DNA from: Sulfitobacter sp. HNIBRBA3233 | GTDB taxonomy: Bacteria; Pseudomonadota; Alphaproteobacteria; Rhodobacterales; Rhodobacteraceae | Reading direction: 5' to 3' | Assembly: GCF_040149665.1 (NCBI RefSeq) | Contig: NZ_JBEFLP010000003.1 | Span: 94,529-158,528, forward strand | Length of the DNA: 64,000 bases | Shown: piece after piece, positions 7,755 to 16,628 of the stretch | Numbering within the stretch: position 1 is the stretch's first letter | How the letters are laid out: each line of letters begins with the position of its first letter | Program-made: the position numbers and the translations under genes | Notes under the pieces: generated by a model | What the model saw: the letters and a program-made list of their open reading frames with translations, nothing else | Database searches by the model: none | Told to the model about the DNA's origin: nothing

Positions 7755-8519
7755 TCAACCGATCAGGTAGACCCGGATCGGCATCCAGATACCCATGACC
7801 ATCATCATCAGGTTCTCGGTGAGCGAGACGAACCCTAGTGGCACGTTGCTGTCTCCCCCGACGCAGGCGCATTTCAACTCGCGCCTTTCGATGTACACGG
7901 CCTTGAAGACCGAAACCGCGCCGACGGTGCCGATGAACAAGGCCACGGGTGCCGACAGCCAGGTGAGCGCCCCGGCGACCATGAGGATACCGGCGAAGGC
8001 CTCTCCGAAGGGATAGAGATAGCCGTAGCGCACCCAGCGGCGCGCCAGCAGGTCGTAATTCAGGAACATGGTCGAAAAGCTCTCGACATCCTGAAGCTTC
8101 TGCACTGCAAGCAAGCACATCGAGATCGAGACGAACCATTCCAGCGCGCGCAGGCTGAGGATGGTTCCAAAGCTGTACCATGACAGGCCGAGCGCCATCA
8201 GAAACGCGACGGCAAAGATCGCGATCACCGGCCGATAGGAGGTGTCCGAGCGCTCACTTTCCGGCGCGTCGAGGCCGAAATGGACCCGCAGATCGTCGTA
8301 GCCGCCAATCCGCTTGTCGCCGATCCAGGTCTGCGGCGTGGTCTCGACCCCGTGCTTTTCCATGAAGGCATCGGTTTCCTCACGTGTCGTCAGGTGATGA
8401 TCCTCGACCTCGTACCCTTCCCGTTCGAGCAGGTCTTTGGACTTGAGACCATAAGGGCAAAGATGATCCTGCATGACCATCCGGTAGAGTTGGGCTGATT
8501 TCGATGCGTCTTTCGGCAT
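7755..8519 (-). CDS. Glutaredoxin-MauE/DoxX fusion membrane protein
   Basis: A 254-residue fusion. Residues 1-80 form a glutaredoxin with a CPYG active site (one Cys only, so monothiol) and the cis-Pro segment ETTPQTW. Residues ~95-254 form four to five helices of the MauE redox-associated type, with KCACVGG near the end. The start is ATG 8519, with GGAGGAAACACC directly upstream. MauE proteins support disulfide handling. It lies 22 bp after the DUF305 gene, in the same operon. Confidence 0.85.
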   Translation of the reverse strand: MPKDASKSAQLYRMVMQDHLCPYGLKSKDLLEREGYEVEDHHLTTREETDAFMEKHGVETTPQTWIGDKRIGGYDDLRVHFGLDAPESERSDTSYRPVIAIFAVAFLMALGLSWYSFGTILSLRALEWFVSISMCLLAVQKLQDVESFSTMFLNYDLLARRWVRYGYLYPFGEAFAGILMVAGALTWLSAPVALFIGTVGAVSVFKAVYIERRELKCACVGGDSNVPLGFVSLTENLMMMVMGIWMPIRVYLIG

Positions 8520-8541
8520 GGTGTTTCCTCCAGTTTCTGGT

Positions 8542-9414
8542 TCAGGCACCGCAACCGTAATATCCGCGATACCCTGCACGCAGACCGGACCCAAGTTCGA
8601 GAACGAGATCGGCGTCCTGCATTTCGCCACTATTTGCGTCCAATGTGCCGGTTCCGCTCGGCGCGCTCAACGCCACTGTCATGCCTTCCGTGCCCCAAGT
8701 GCTTCCGGCGTCACCAGCCTCCAGCCGCACCAGATCGCCGCTGATCTTGGCGAGAGCTACACTCCCACCGTCGATGCGGCCCACCGCAAGCGCAGGCCTG
8801 CTTGTGGTGGTGTAGGTGAAAGTGCACGCCGCGCCGCCGGGAAACATCTGCGCAATGTCCTCCGTAGTAAGAAATTCGAGGTCGAGAATGGCGACTTCCG
8901 GGGTTGATAGCGCCTCGTCAAGGCTCATGATCTGCGTCGGTCCGCTTTCTGACTGTGCCGGACTGTCACCGTTGGCGTCGATATCGTTCACCAGATAACG
9001 CATCTCGGCGATTTCCTTGTCCTGCGCATAGATGATCTCATCCGCCAGCTTGCGCACGCGCGGGTCCGAGATGTCGGCGCGGCTGGAGGTCATGATCGCG
9101 ATCGAGTGGTGCGGGATCATTGCCCGCATGTAGCTGGTGTCGCCCACCGTCACTTGGCTGCGGACCAGCCAAAGCGAGGCGGCAAAGACCACAGCGGCAC
9201 CGATGAAGATGGCTGCGTTAGCCGTCTTGCTGGAATACATCGACAGCATGAAGCCCAGCATGATGATTGCCATGGTGGCACCCATCAGGAGAGCCATGTA
9301 GGCCCGCGTTTCCGACCAGAACACATGCGTCCAGAGGTAGGTATTGAGATACATCAGACCGAACATGACGACGGTAGATGTGGCGATCATCGCGAAAAAG
9401 CGGCCATATGACAT
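8542..9414 (-). CDS. DUF305 membrane protein, copper-cluster type
   Basis: A 290-residue protein. Three N-terminal hydrophobic helices (~10-90) lead into a DUF305 core with the hallmark MIPHHSIAIM motif (~119) and a DPRVRKLADEII helix. A beta-rich C-terminal extension (~165-290) has two Cys (AACTF and YYGCGA). DUF305 proteins are common in copper and silver islands; the paired His and Met suit metal binding. First gene of a leftward pair. Confidence 0.85.
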   Translation of the reverse strand: MSYGRFFAMIATSTVVMFGLMYLNTYLWTHVFWSETRAYMALLMGATMAIIMLGFMLSMYSSKTANAAIFIGAAVVFAASLWLVRSQVTVGDTSYMRAMIPHHSIAIMTSSRADISDPRVRKLADEIIYAQDKEIAEMRYLVNDIDANGDSPAQSESGPTQIMSLDEALSTPEVAILDLEFLTTEDIAQMFPGGAACTFTYTTTSRPALAVGRIDGGSVALAKISGDLVRLEAGDAGSTWGTEGMTVALSAPSGTGTLDANSGEMQDADLVLELGSGLRAGYRGYYGCGA

Positions 9415-9451
9415 GAAGTTGTCCTCTCTCGAAATCGTGAAGTCTAGAGGT

Positions 9452-9480
9452 GGAACAACTTTCCCGCGCTGGAATGTTCC
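9452..9480 (-). promoter_or_regulatory. Nested dyad upstream of the DUF305 gene
   Basis: GGAACA (9452-9457) and TGTTCC (9475-9480) flank an inner TTCC/GGAA dyad (9461-9474). The inner dyad resembles the CueR core, but no TTGACC -35 is present at the right place. It is a possible regulator site of unknown type. Confidence 0.3.
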
Positions 9481-9546
9481 GAAATAGCTGCAGCCAGTCG
9501 CACCTTATGGGTGGCGCGGCCCGCTGGGGGACAGATCGAAGCCCGC

Positions 9547-9966
9547 TTAATCCGCTGCCCTTGCGGTCCGGGTCTTACCCTCTTCCATCGCCAGATCTGC
9601 GAGAATCGGGCAATCAGGCCTGTGATCGCCAGCGCAGGCATCGACAAGGTGCGACAACGTCGCGCGCATCTCGGTCAGTTCTGCGATTTTCCGGTCGATC
9701 CGGTCGAGGTGTTCCTCGGCGATCTGCTTGACCTCCGCGCTGGCGCGGTCGGTATCGGCATAGAGTTTCAGCAGGCTCCGGCAGTCCTCGATGGTGAAGC
9801 CAAGCGCACGCGCTCGCCCAAGAAACGCCAGCTTGTGGACGTCGCTCTGCCGAAAGCTGCGATAACCGTTCGCGCTGCGCAGCGGCTCGACCAGCCCGAT
9901 GTCCTCGTAGTAGCGGATGGTCTTCGCAGGAAGGCCGGACAGGTCGGCCACGTCTCCGATATTCAT
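9547..9966 (-). CDS. cueR: CueR, Cu(I)-responsive MerR-family activator
   Basis: A 139-residue MerR regulator: winged HTH at residues 1-70 (TIRYYEDIGLVEP, NGYRSF), a dimerisation helix (~75-110) and a C-terminal metal loop CAGDHRPDC. The C-x7-C spacing is that of CueR, which selects monovalent Cu, Ag and Au. It lies 18 bp downstream of copA on the same strand and is probably co-transcribed. It would then be controlled by the promoter it activates. Four matching promoters are visible in this window. Confidence 0.93.
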   Translation of the reverse strand: MNIGDVADLSGLPAKTIRYYEDIGLVEPLRSANGYRSFRQSDVHKLAFLGRARALGFTIEDCRSLLKLYADTDRASAEVKQIAEEHLDRIDRKIAELTEMRATLSHLVDACAGDHRPDCPILADLAMEEGKTRTARAAD

Positions 9967-9984
9967 GATCGTTTTCTCCTTGTT

Positions 9985-12492
9985 TCATTCTGCCGGGAGG
10001 GGGGACATGCGGGGGGCAGTCGCGGCCTTCGCCGCGTCGTCCATCGCCGGGTGGACACGGCGCAGGCGCAGCGCGTTCGTCAGTACGAAGACCGAGCTGA
10101 GCGCCATTGCCCCAGCCGCCAGCACCGGCGACAGCAGCAGGCCCGACACCGGGTAGAGCAGCCCCGCCGCCACCGGAATGAGGGCTACGTTATAGCCGAA
10201 GGCCCAGAACAGGTTCTGGCGGATGTTGCGCATCGTACGCCGCGACACTTCCAGCGCGTTGACCACGCCGCGCAAATCGCCCGACATCAGCACCACGTCG
10301 GCCGATTCGATGGCGACGTCGGTGCCGGTGCCGATGGCGATGCCCACGTCCGCATGGGCAAGCGCGGGCGCATCGTTGATGCCGTCGCCGACAAAGGCGA
10401 TTTGCTGGCCCGTGCCGCGCAGATCGTCCAATGCCGCGACCTTGCCATCCGGCAGCACACCCGCGATCACATGGTCGATGCCGGTCTCGCGCGCCATGGC
10501 TTCTGCCGTCTCGCGCTTGTCGCCGGTGATCATGGTGACTTTCAGGCCAAGATCGTGCAGCGCCCGGATGGCGGCCGCGCTGGATGGCTTCACCGGATCT
10601 GCCACGGCGATGACGGCGGCAACGCGTCCGTCGATGGCGGCGTAAAGCGCGGTGCGGCCCCGCTCGGCCAGGCGGCGCTCTTCGTCGACCAACGCGCCGA
10701 TGTCCAGCCTTTCGCGAGCCATCAAACGGTCGGCGCCCACCAGTACGTCCCGGCCCGCGACTTCTGCCCGGACACCGTGGCCAGTGATGGACTTGAATTT
10801 CTGCGCGTCGTGCCGGGCAACGCCCTCGGCCTTCGCCGCCCGCAGGATGGCCTCGGCGAGGGGGTGTTCCGACCGCGCCTCGACCGCCGCGACCAGAGCC
10901 AGCACCTCGGCCCGTTCAAAGCCGTCGGCCAGCACCAGATCGGTCAGTTCGGGGCGTCCTTCGGTCACCGTGCCGGTCTTGTCCAGCGCGACCACATCGA
11001 CGGTCGAAAGCTGTTGCAGGGCGTCGCCCTTGCGGAACAGCACACCCATTTCGGCGGCACGGCCGGTGCCGACCATGATCGACGTCGGCGTGGCCAGCCC
11101 CATCGCGCAGGGGCAGGCGATGATCAACACCGATACTCCGGCGACCAGCGCAAAGGACAAGGCGGGCGACGGTCCGACCAGCAGCCAGATCATCACCGTC
11201 AGCAGCGCCAGCGCCATGACAGCGGGCACAAACCACAGGGTGATCCGATCCACCAGACCCTGGATCGGCAACTTGGCACCCTGCGCCTCTTCGACCATAC
11301 GGATGATTTGCGCCAGCGTCGTATCCGCTCCCACGCGTGTCGCACGGAACTGGAAGGCACCGGAACCGTTGACGGTCCCGCCGGTGACGGGATCGCCCAA
11401 CGACTTGGCCACAGGCACCGGCTCGCCGGTGATCATGCTCTCATCGACGCGGGCGCTGCCTTCGGTCACTTCACCGTCCACGGCAATCCGCTCTCCGGGG
11501 CGCACGAGCAGGATGTCGCCCGCGGCGATGCGCTCGATGGCCACGTCCTCAGGCTCTCCGTCCACCAGCACGCGGGCGGTCTTGGCCTGAAGGCCCAGCA
11601 GCTTCTGGATCGCTGCGCCGGTGCGGCCCTTGGCGCGCGCCTCCAGCCACCGGCCCAGCAGGATTAGCACGACGATGACTGCCGCCGCCTCGAAATAGAC
11701 GGCACGCGACCCTTCGGGCAGCAGCGCGGGCGCGAATAGCGCCACGAGAGAATAGAGATAGGCGGCAGAAGTGCCGACCGCGACAAGGCTGTTCATGTCC
11801 GGCGCACGCTTGAGCAGGGCTGGAAACCCGCGCGTGTAGAAGCTGCGCCCCGGCCAGAGCAGAACCACCGTGGTCAGGACGAACTGGATCAGCCAGCTTG
11901 CCCGATGGCCGATCGTGTCGCCGATCAGACCATGCATGCCGGGGATCAGGTGCGCGCCCATTTCCAGCAGAAACACAGGCAGGGCGAGGGCCGCCGCCAG
12001 CGCGGTCCTGCGAGCCAGCGTCCGCGCCTCTTCATCCTTGCGGGCACTCGTGTCTTCCGGCGCGCTGTCCGGCGGCAAGGTCGCGGGATAGCCTGCGTCA
12101 CCCGCCGCCTTCAGCAGGTCCGCAACCGCAACCGAGCCTTCGAGATACGTTACCGTCGCAGTTTCCGATGCCAGATTGACGTTCACGTCCAGCACGCCCG
12201 GCACCGCCGCCAGCGCCTTGTCCACCCGCCCAACGCAGGACGCACAAGACATGGAGGCCACGTTCAGGCGAGTGCTCTGCTTACGGGCCGGATAGCCAAT
12301 CTCTTCCAGCTTCTCGACGATGTCCGAGATGCGCTCCGGCCCGTCGATCTGCGCCTGGGCCGTCTCGCTGGCGAGGTTGACGCGAACGTCGCTGACACCC
12401 GGCAGGCCGGAAAGCCCACGCTCCACCCGCCCGACGCAAGAGGCGCAGGACATGTTTTGAAGGGAAATTCGGACGTTGTGCGGACCGGACAT
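9985..12492 (-). CDS. copA: Cu(I)/Ag(I)-exporting P1B-type ATPase
   Basis: An 835-residue P-type ATPase. Two N-terminal heavy-metal domains carry CASC motifs at 16-19 and 83-86. The membrane CPC motif (ACPCAMG) marks monovalent-copper specificity. DKTGT (phosphorylated Asp), SEHPLAEA and [11 protein letters not shown] complete the catalytic core. It pumps Cu(I) from the cytoplasm to the periplasm. The start is ATG 12492, with AGGAGAT upstream; an earlier in-frame codon at 12522 would overlap the promoter. Confidence 0.96.
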   Translation of the reverse strand: MSGPHNVRISLQNMSCASCVGRVERGLSGLPGVSDVRVNLASETAQAQIDGPERISDIVEKLEEIGYPARKQSTRLNVASMSCASCVGRVDKALAAVPGVLDVNVNLASETATVTYLEGSVAVADLLKAAGDAGYPATLPPDSAPEDTSARKDEEARTLARRTALAAALALPVFLLEMGAHLIPGMHGLIGDTIGHRASWLIQFVLTTVVLLWPGRSFYTRGFPALLKRAPDMNSLVAVGTSAAYLYSLVALFAPALLPEGSRAVYFEAAAVIVVLILLGRWLEARAKGRTGAAIQKLLGLQAKTARVLVDGEPEDVAIERIAAGDILLVRPGERIAVDGEVTEGSARVDESMITGEPVPVAKSLGDPVTGGTVNGSGAFQFRATRVGADTTLAQIIRMVEEAQGAKLPIQGLVDRITLWFVPAVMALALLTVMIWLLVGPSPALSFALVAGVSVLIIACPCAMGLATPTSIMVGTGRAAEMGVLFRKGDALQQLSTVDVVALDKTGTVTEGRPELTDLVLADGFERAEVLALVAAVEARSEHPLAEAILRAAKAEGVARHDAQKFKSITGHGVRAEVAGRDVLVGADRLMARERLDIGALVDEERRLAERGRTALYAAIDGRVAAVIAVADPVKPSSAAAIRALHDLGLKVTMITGDKRETAEAMARETGIDHVIAGVLPDGKVAALDDLRGTGQQIAFVGDGINDAPALAHADVGIAIGTGTDVAIESADVVLMSGDLRGVVNALEVSRRTMRNIRQNLFWAFGYNVALIPVAAGLLYPVSGLLLSPVLAAGAMALSSVFVLTNALRLRRVHPAMDDAAKAATAPRMSPLPAE

Positions 12493-12519
12493 GGAAATCT
12501 CCTGATTCTGATCCTCCCT

Positions 12520-12550
12520 CACATAAGGGTTCCATTCACTGGAAGGTCAA
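12520..12550 (-). promoter_or_regulatory. CueR-type promoter/operator for copA (box C)
   Basis: Read leftward: TTGACC (12550-12545), a 19-bp spacer with TTCC..GGAA dyad, then TATGTG (12525-12520). The layout is that of CueR promoters and is 28 bp upstream of the copA start. Confidence 0.82.
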
Positions 12551-12578
12551 CAGGTGCATCGAGGAATTTTTTCGGGCA

Positions 12579-12609
12579 TTGACCTTCCCATAGGGGAACG
12601 CCCTAGATA
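12579..12609 (+). promoter_or_regulatory. CueR-type promoter/operator for copZ (box D)
   Basis: TTGACC (12579-12584), 19-bp spacer with TTCC and GGAA arms, then TAGATA (12604-12609). It is back to back with box C, so copA-cueR and copZ are divergently activated from a 90-bp region. Confidence 0.82.
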
Positions 12610-12632
12610 GCAGCAGCAAGAAGGAGATCGTG

Positions 12633-12833
12633 ATGATCAGGTTCAGCGTGCCGGACATGAACTGCGGACATTGCACCGCGTCGATAGAGAAGGCCATTGT
12701 GACGATAGACCCACACGCGACTGTCACCTGTGACCTGACTGCGCGTTCCGTCGAGGTAGATAGCGCATTGGATGAAAGCGCTCTGAAGGCAGCGATTCAC
12801 GATGCGGGCTACGGATCGCAAAGACTGAGTTAG
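12633..12833 (+). CDS. copZ: CopZ-like copper chaperone (single HMA domain)
   Basis: A 66-residue protein consisting of one HMA domain with MNCGHC at residues 9-14, the Cu(I) site. It hands Cu(I) to the N-terminal domains of CopA. AAGGAG (12621-12626) sits 6 nt before ATG 12633, which is preferred to the adjacent GTG 12630. It is driven by CueR box D. Confidence 0.92.
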   Translation: MIRFSVPDMNCGHCTASIEKAIVTIDPHATVTCDLTARSVEVDSALDESALKAAIHDAGYGSQRLS

Positions 12834-13031
12834 TCCCGGCACTTCCAGTCATTACTGAAGTACTCACTACCATTTTCGCGTCTTCTGTCTGACTGGTGAA
12901 CGTTGCTATGTATCTATTGCGCAACAGTTTTGAGCGCTCGCAGCGAGAATTCGCCTGCCTCGCTAGATTGTGCCAAACCTTCCCGCACTGTAAGCGTTGA
13001 CTAATTTGTCAAAACGTCCAAGTTGCCGTTT

Positions 13032-13454
13032 ATGAGAATGCGTGTCGCCACTTCGGTATGGGTGAAATTCCTCACTTGCTTCGCTTTTGCGTTGGCATTG
13101 GTTCTGTCTCCACCTTCTGCGGCACACGCGGCCTCGGGAATGCATGATGGTCAGCATTCTGGATCGATCAGCTCCCTTCTCAGCGAACCGACAGTTGGTC
13201 AGGGAACTGATATCCACGCCGACCACATGAAACACACGGCGACAGTTGACGTGGATGACATATCCTCCGACATGGGTGAAACAGAGCATCAATCAACTCA
13301 GTGTTGTAACGGAATATGCATTTCTGTCGTCATTCCAGACGCAGACTTGGTATTCCCGGATCCTATTGCTGCGAAAGAATATATGATCCTGAGCGGTCAG
13401 ACGCATTCCGTCGAAACATCAGGGTTTCTGCGGCCCCCTCGATTCCTGATCTGA
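13032..13454 (+). CDS. Secreted His/Cys-containing protein, unknown (copper cluster)
   Basis: About 140 residues: a signal peptide (cleavage near AHAASG, ~34), a His/Met-containing middle (MHDGQHSG, HADHMKH) and a CCNGIC motif near residue 95. A TTG at 13023 is possible, but ATG 13032 is the better start. The layout recalls small periplasmic proteins found at the head of copper operons. I cannot name the family. It opens the rightward TolC/multicopper oxidase module. Confidence 0.65.
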   Translation: MRMRVATSVWVKFLTCFAFALALVLSPPSAAHAASGMHDGQHSGSISSLLSEPTVGQGTDIHADHMKHTATVDVDDISSDMGETEHQSTQCCNGICISVVIPDADLVFPDPIAAKEYMILSGQTHSVETSGFLRPPRFLI

Positions 13455-13527
13455 AACGGCGCCCAATCCGGGTGTGAGCCTTGCGCAGACTCTGCGTGAG
13501 ACATCGTTCATCAATCAGGATACCTTC

Positions 13528-13749
13528 ATGAAAATTCATCTACTTATGGGGGCTTCGGCCCTCGGGCTTGGCGCATGCGCCTATGAGCCTACCCCTTTGC
13601 CCTCCATTGCGACACAACAGGCTGTCGTCAACGCGACCGTTTCGTCTCCGATCAGCTATCAAGATCCATTGGCTGGCTACACCTATCGTGGTCCGACCGG
13701 CCCCCGTGATTGGCGGTCTGTCAATCAAGAGCAGACGGAGGGCAACTGA
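13528..13749 (+). CDS. Small outer-membrane-type lipoprotein
   Basis: A 73-residue lipoprotein with a lipobox (LGLGAC, Cys ~16) and a short polar body containing YTYRGPTGPRDWRSV. Its stop overlaps the ATG of the TolC-type gene by 1 nt, so the two are coupled. It may be an accessory of the efflux channel. Family not recognised. Confidence 0.7.
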   Translation: MKIHLLMGASALGLGACAYEPTPLPSIATQQAVVNATVSSPISYQDPLAGYTYRGPTGPRDWRSVNQEQTEGN

Positions 13750-15212
13750 TGCGGGTATCTAAGATTCCGCTGGTTCTTGGCTTTCCACTTTTCTTGGGTG
13801 CCTGCGCTACCGCAGTACCGGGAAGCTACACCGAACCGAAGGCCGGTTTTGCCAATGTGGCTAGCCAGATCACGCCAGCGATCGGCAAACGGACCGTGTT
13901 TGCGGAAACGCAGGCCGAAAACGAAGCTCTCAAGAAACAGGTGCACAGCATGGTGCATCAGAAGACGATCTCGGCCGATACGGCGGTTCAGGTTGCGCTG
14001 CTGAACAATAAGGGTCTGCAAGCGTCTTACGCCAATGTTGGCCTCTCGGCCGCTGAGGCCTGGCAGCAATCGACGCCGGAAAACCCGATCGTCTCAATTG
14101 GCGTCCTGGGAATCGGTGCGCCTGAGCTCGGTGCCTACAGGGCGATCGAAGGGCTGATCCGGTCGAACGTCCTCGATGCCACCACGCGCAAACAGCGCAT
14201 GGCCATTGCTGATGCAAGCTTCCGGCAGGCTCAGCTCAATGCCGTGAACGACACACTTGCACTGGCCAATCAGACGCGAAAGGCATGGGTCGATGCAGTC
14301 GCCGCCTTCGAGGCAGTGAGCTATCTGCGGCGCGCGAAAGCGACCTCTGACGCCAGCTCGGAACTGGCTATGCGGTTGGGCGAGACCGGCGCACTCAACA
14401 AAGCTGGGCAGGCCCGCGAACAGGCATTCAATGCCGAACTGGCGGGGCAACTTGCACAGGCACGATTGAACGCCACTCGGTCCAAGGAGGCTTTGACCAG
14501 GTTGATGGGTCTCTGGGGCACCGAAGTCGATTACTATGTGCCAGATGCCCTTCCTGCACTGCCGCGTTCTGTCGGCCGTGTGACCGACATCGAGGCCAAG
14601 GCGCTCCGAAACCGGGTGGATCTGCGTGTTGCCAAACTTGGCCTGGAAGCGCAGGCCAAGGCGTTTGGGCTGACCGATCAGACCCGCATTGTCAGCGATC
14701 TTGAGTTCATTGCTGGGTTCGAGGCGGAGCGGGAGATTGAGGACGGAGAAACGGAAACCGTGACCACCCCTCAGGTGGAAGTGGAGTTCGCGATCCCGAT
14801 CTACGACACCGGCAAGGCCCGGATGCGCAAGGCGGAATTGTCTTATCTTCAAGCGGCCAACGTGCTCGCTGAGAAGGCCGTGAACGTCCGGTCCGAAGCG
14901 CGCGGTGCTGAGACTTCCTATCATGCCGCCTATAAAATCGCGCGCCACTACCGCGACGTTCTGGTGCCGCTACGCACGACCGTCGAAGAAGAGGGTTTGC
15001 TGTCTTACAACGGCATGATCACCAACACTTTCGAGCTGCTGACTGATGTGCGCGAGAAACTTGGCGCATCCCTGGAAGCGGCAAACGCAAAACGCGAGTT
15101 CTACATGGCACAGGCCGATCTGACCGCTGCGATCTATGGCGGCGGCGAAGGCGGTGGTGGTGCTGGTGGAGAAGGCGCAACGCTTGCCGCCGGTGGCGGC
15201 GCAGGACACTGA
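13749..15212 (+). CDS. TolC-family outer-membrane efflux lipoprotein
   Basis: A 487-residue protein with a lipobox (FLGAC, ~19) and two repeats of long alpha-helical hairpins, as in outer membrane factors. The C-terminus is Gly-rich. Such channels normally pair with an RND or ABC pump and an adaptor; none of the classical partners is adjacent. The only membrane transporter part nearby is the ABC-type protein at 17971-19275. Start ATG 13749 overlaps the previous stop. Confidence 0.85.
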   Translation: MRVSKIPLVLGFPLFLGACATAVPGSYTEPKAGFANVASQITPAIGKRTVFAETQAENEALKKQVHSMVHQKTISADTAVQVALLNNKGLQASYANVGLSAAEAWQQSTPENPIVSIGVLGIGAPELGAYRAIEGLIRSNVLDATTRKQRMAIADASFRQAQLNAVNDTLALANQTRKAWVDAVAAFEAVSYLRRAKATSDASSELAMRLGETGALNKAGQAREQAFNAELAGQLAQARLNATRSKEALTRLMGLWGTEVDYYVPDALPALPRSVGRVTDIEAKALRNRVDLRVAKLGLEAQAKAFGLTDQTRIVSDLEFIAGFEAEREIEDGETETVTTPQVEVEFAIPIYDTGKARMRKAELSYLQAANVLAEKAVNVRSEARGAETSYHAAYKIARHYRDVLVPLRTTVEEEGLLSYNGMITNTFELLTDVREKLGASLEAANAKREFYMAQADLTAAIYGGGEGGGGAGGEGATLAAGGGAGH

Positions 15213-15223
15213 AAGGAACTGAC

Positions 15224-16582
15224 ATGTTGAACAGACGTCAATTACTCGGAGCCGGCGCCGCAGGTGCAACGCTGGTCTCTTCAAAAGCCTGGGGTCAAAC
15301 CCTGAACATGGGCCTGCCCGAAGCCGCGCAGATGGACAGTGCGGCAACGGCGATTACGGCGCGTCCATCGTCAGGGCCGGACTACACACCTGTGGTCACG
15401 CTGAACGGGTGGACCCTGCCGCACCGGATGAACAATGGGGTCAAGGAATTTCACCTCGTGGCCGAACCGGTAGAGCGCGAACTTGCAGACGGCATGATCG
15501 CGCATTTGTGGGGTTACAACGGCCAGTCCACCGGTCCAACGATCGAAGCAGTCGAAGGTGACCGGGTCCGCATCTACGTCACCAACAAGCTGCCGGAAGG
15601 CACCACGGTGCACTGGCACGGGCTCATCCTGCCCTCGGGCATGGATGGGGTCTCCGGGTTGAGTCATCCCAGCATCCCGCCAGGAAAAACGTTTGTCTAC
15701 GAATTCGACTTGGTGAAGTCCGGCACGTTCATGTACCACCCCCATGGCGACGAAATGACCCAGATGGCGATGGGGATGATGGGCATGTTCGTGGTCCATC
15801 CCAAGGATCCCACCTTCATGCCGGTGGATCGCGATTTTCTGATCATGCTGAATGCCTTTGACATCGATCCCGGCACATACGTGCCGCGCATCATGACGAT
15901 GACGGACTTCAACCTGTGGACGTGGAACAGTCGGATCTTCCCCGACATCGATCCGCTGGTCGTGAACAAGGGCGACAAGGTGCGAGTACGCGTCGGCAAC
16001 CTCACGATGACAAACCACCCGATCCACATGCATGGCTATGACTTCAAGGTCACCTGCACGGATGGTGGCTGGGTGCCGCCAGAAGCGCAATGGCCGGAGG
16101 TCAGCATCGACATCCCCGTGGGCGCGATGCGCGCCTATGAGTTCGTCGCAGACCATCTGGGTGACTGGGCGATTCACTGCCACAAGTCGCACCACACCAT
16201 GAATGCCATGGGTCACGATGTGCCGACGTTCATCGGGGTCAACAAGAAGCCGCTGACCCAGAAGATCCGTCAGTTCCAGCCGGAATACATGCCCATGGGC
16301 ATGTCCGGCATGGGGGACATGGCGAAAATGGAAATGCCGCTGCCTGACAACACGATCCCGATGATGACGGGTTGGGGGCCCTACGGCCCCATCGAGATGG
16401 GCGGCATGTTTTCGGTCGTAAAGGTGCGGGACGGCATCGACGCGGACGATTACTCCGATCCCGGCTGGTACGAAAATCCTCCGGGCGAGATGGCCTACGA
16501 ATGGACCGGCGAATTGCCCGAGTTTGCCTCGAACAACAGTCCCAAGACCATTCTCACACCAAAACCAAACTCGAAGGGCTGA
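15224..16582 (+). CDS. Second Tat-exported multicopper oxidase
   Basis: A 452-residue oxidase with a twin-arginine signal (NRRQLLGAGAAG). Copper ligands: HWHG (~129), MYHPHGDEM (~170), NHPIHMHGYDF (~265) and HCHKSHH (~317). The chain is shorter before the last motif than the oxidase at 1177, so it likely has two cupredoxin domains. A Met-rich and acidic C-terminal extension (~340-452) follows. It lies 11 bp after the TolC-type gene and is probably co-transcribed. Confidence 0.9.
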   Translation: MLNRRQLLGAGAAGATLVSSKAWGQTLNMGLPEAAQMDSAATAITARPSSGPDYTPVVTLNGWTLPHRMNNGVKEFHLVAEPVERELADGMIAHLWGYNGQSTGPTIEAVEGDRVRIYVTNKLPEGTTVHWHGLILPSGMDGVSGLSHPSIPPGKTFVYEFDLVKSGTFMYHPHGDEMTQMAMGMMGMFVVHPKDPTFMPVDRDFLIMLNAFDIDPGTYVPRIMTMTDFNLWTWNSRIFPDIDPLVVNKGDKVRVRVGNLTMTNHPIHMHGYDFKVTCTDGGWVPPEAQWPEVSIDIPVGAMRAYEFVADHLGDWAIHCHKSHHTMNAMGHDVPTFIGVNKKPLTQKIRQFQPEYMPMGMSGMGDMAKMEMPLPDNTIPMMTGWGPYGPIEMGGMFSVVKVRDGIDADDYSDPGWYENPPGEMAYEWTGELPEFASNNSPKTILTPKPNSKG

Positions 16583-16593
16583 ACGGCCCTTCG
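16572..16593 (+). terminator. Hairpin overlapping the oxidase stop codon
   Basis: CGAAGGGC (16572-16579) pairs with GCCCTTCG (16586-16593). There is no U tract, so it may act as an mRNA-stability or attenuation hairpin rather than a full terminator. Confidence 0.4.
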
Positions 16594-16628
16594 TCAACTC
16601 CAACCAAACCAACTTACAGGACAATGAA

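Noticed and set aside
9511..11667. Long rightward open frame of about 718 codons
   Set aside because: It lies antisense to cueR and copA, is low-complexity and Arg/His-rich, and has no domain. It is an artefact of high-GC coding on the other strand.
12995..13010. TTGAC/GTCAA dyad upstream of the 13032 gene
   Set aside because: Short, imperfectly placed for a promoter, and without the CueR TTCC/GGAA core; too weak to call as an operator.
13474..13527. Upstream extension of the small lipoprotein
   Set aside because: It places residues before the lipobox signal; ATG 13528 gives a normal lipoprotein signal.
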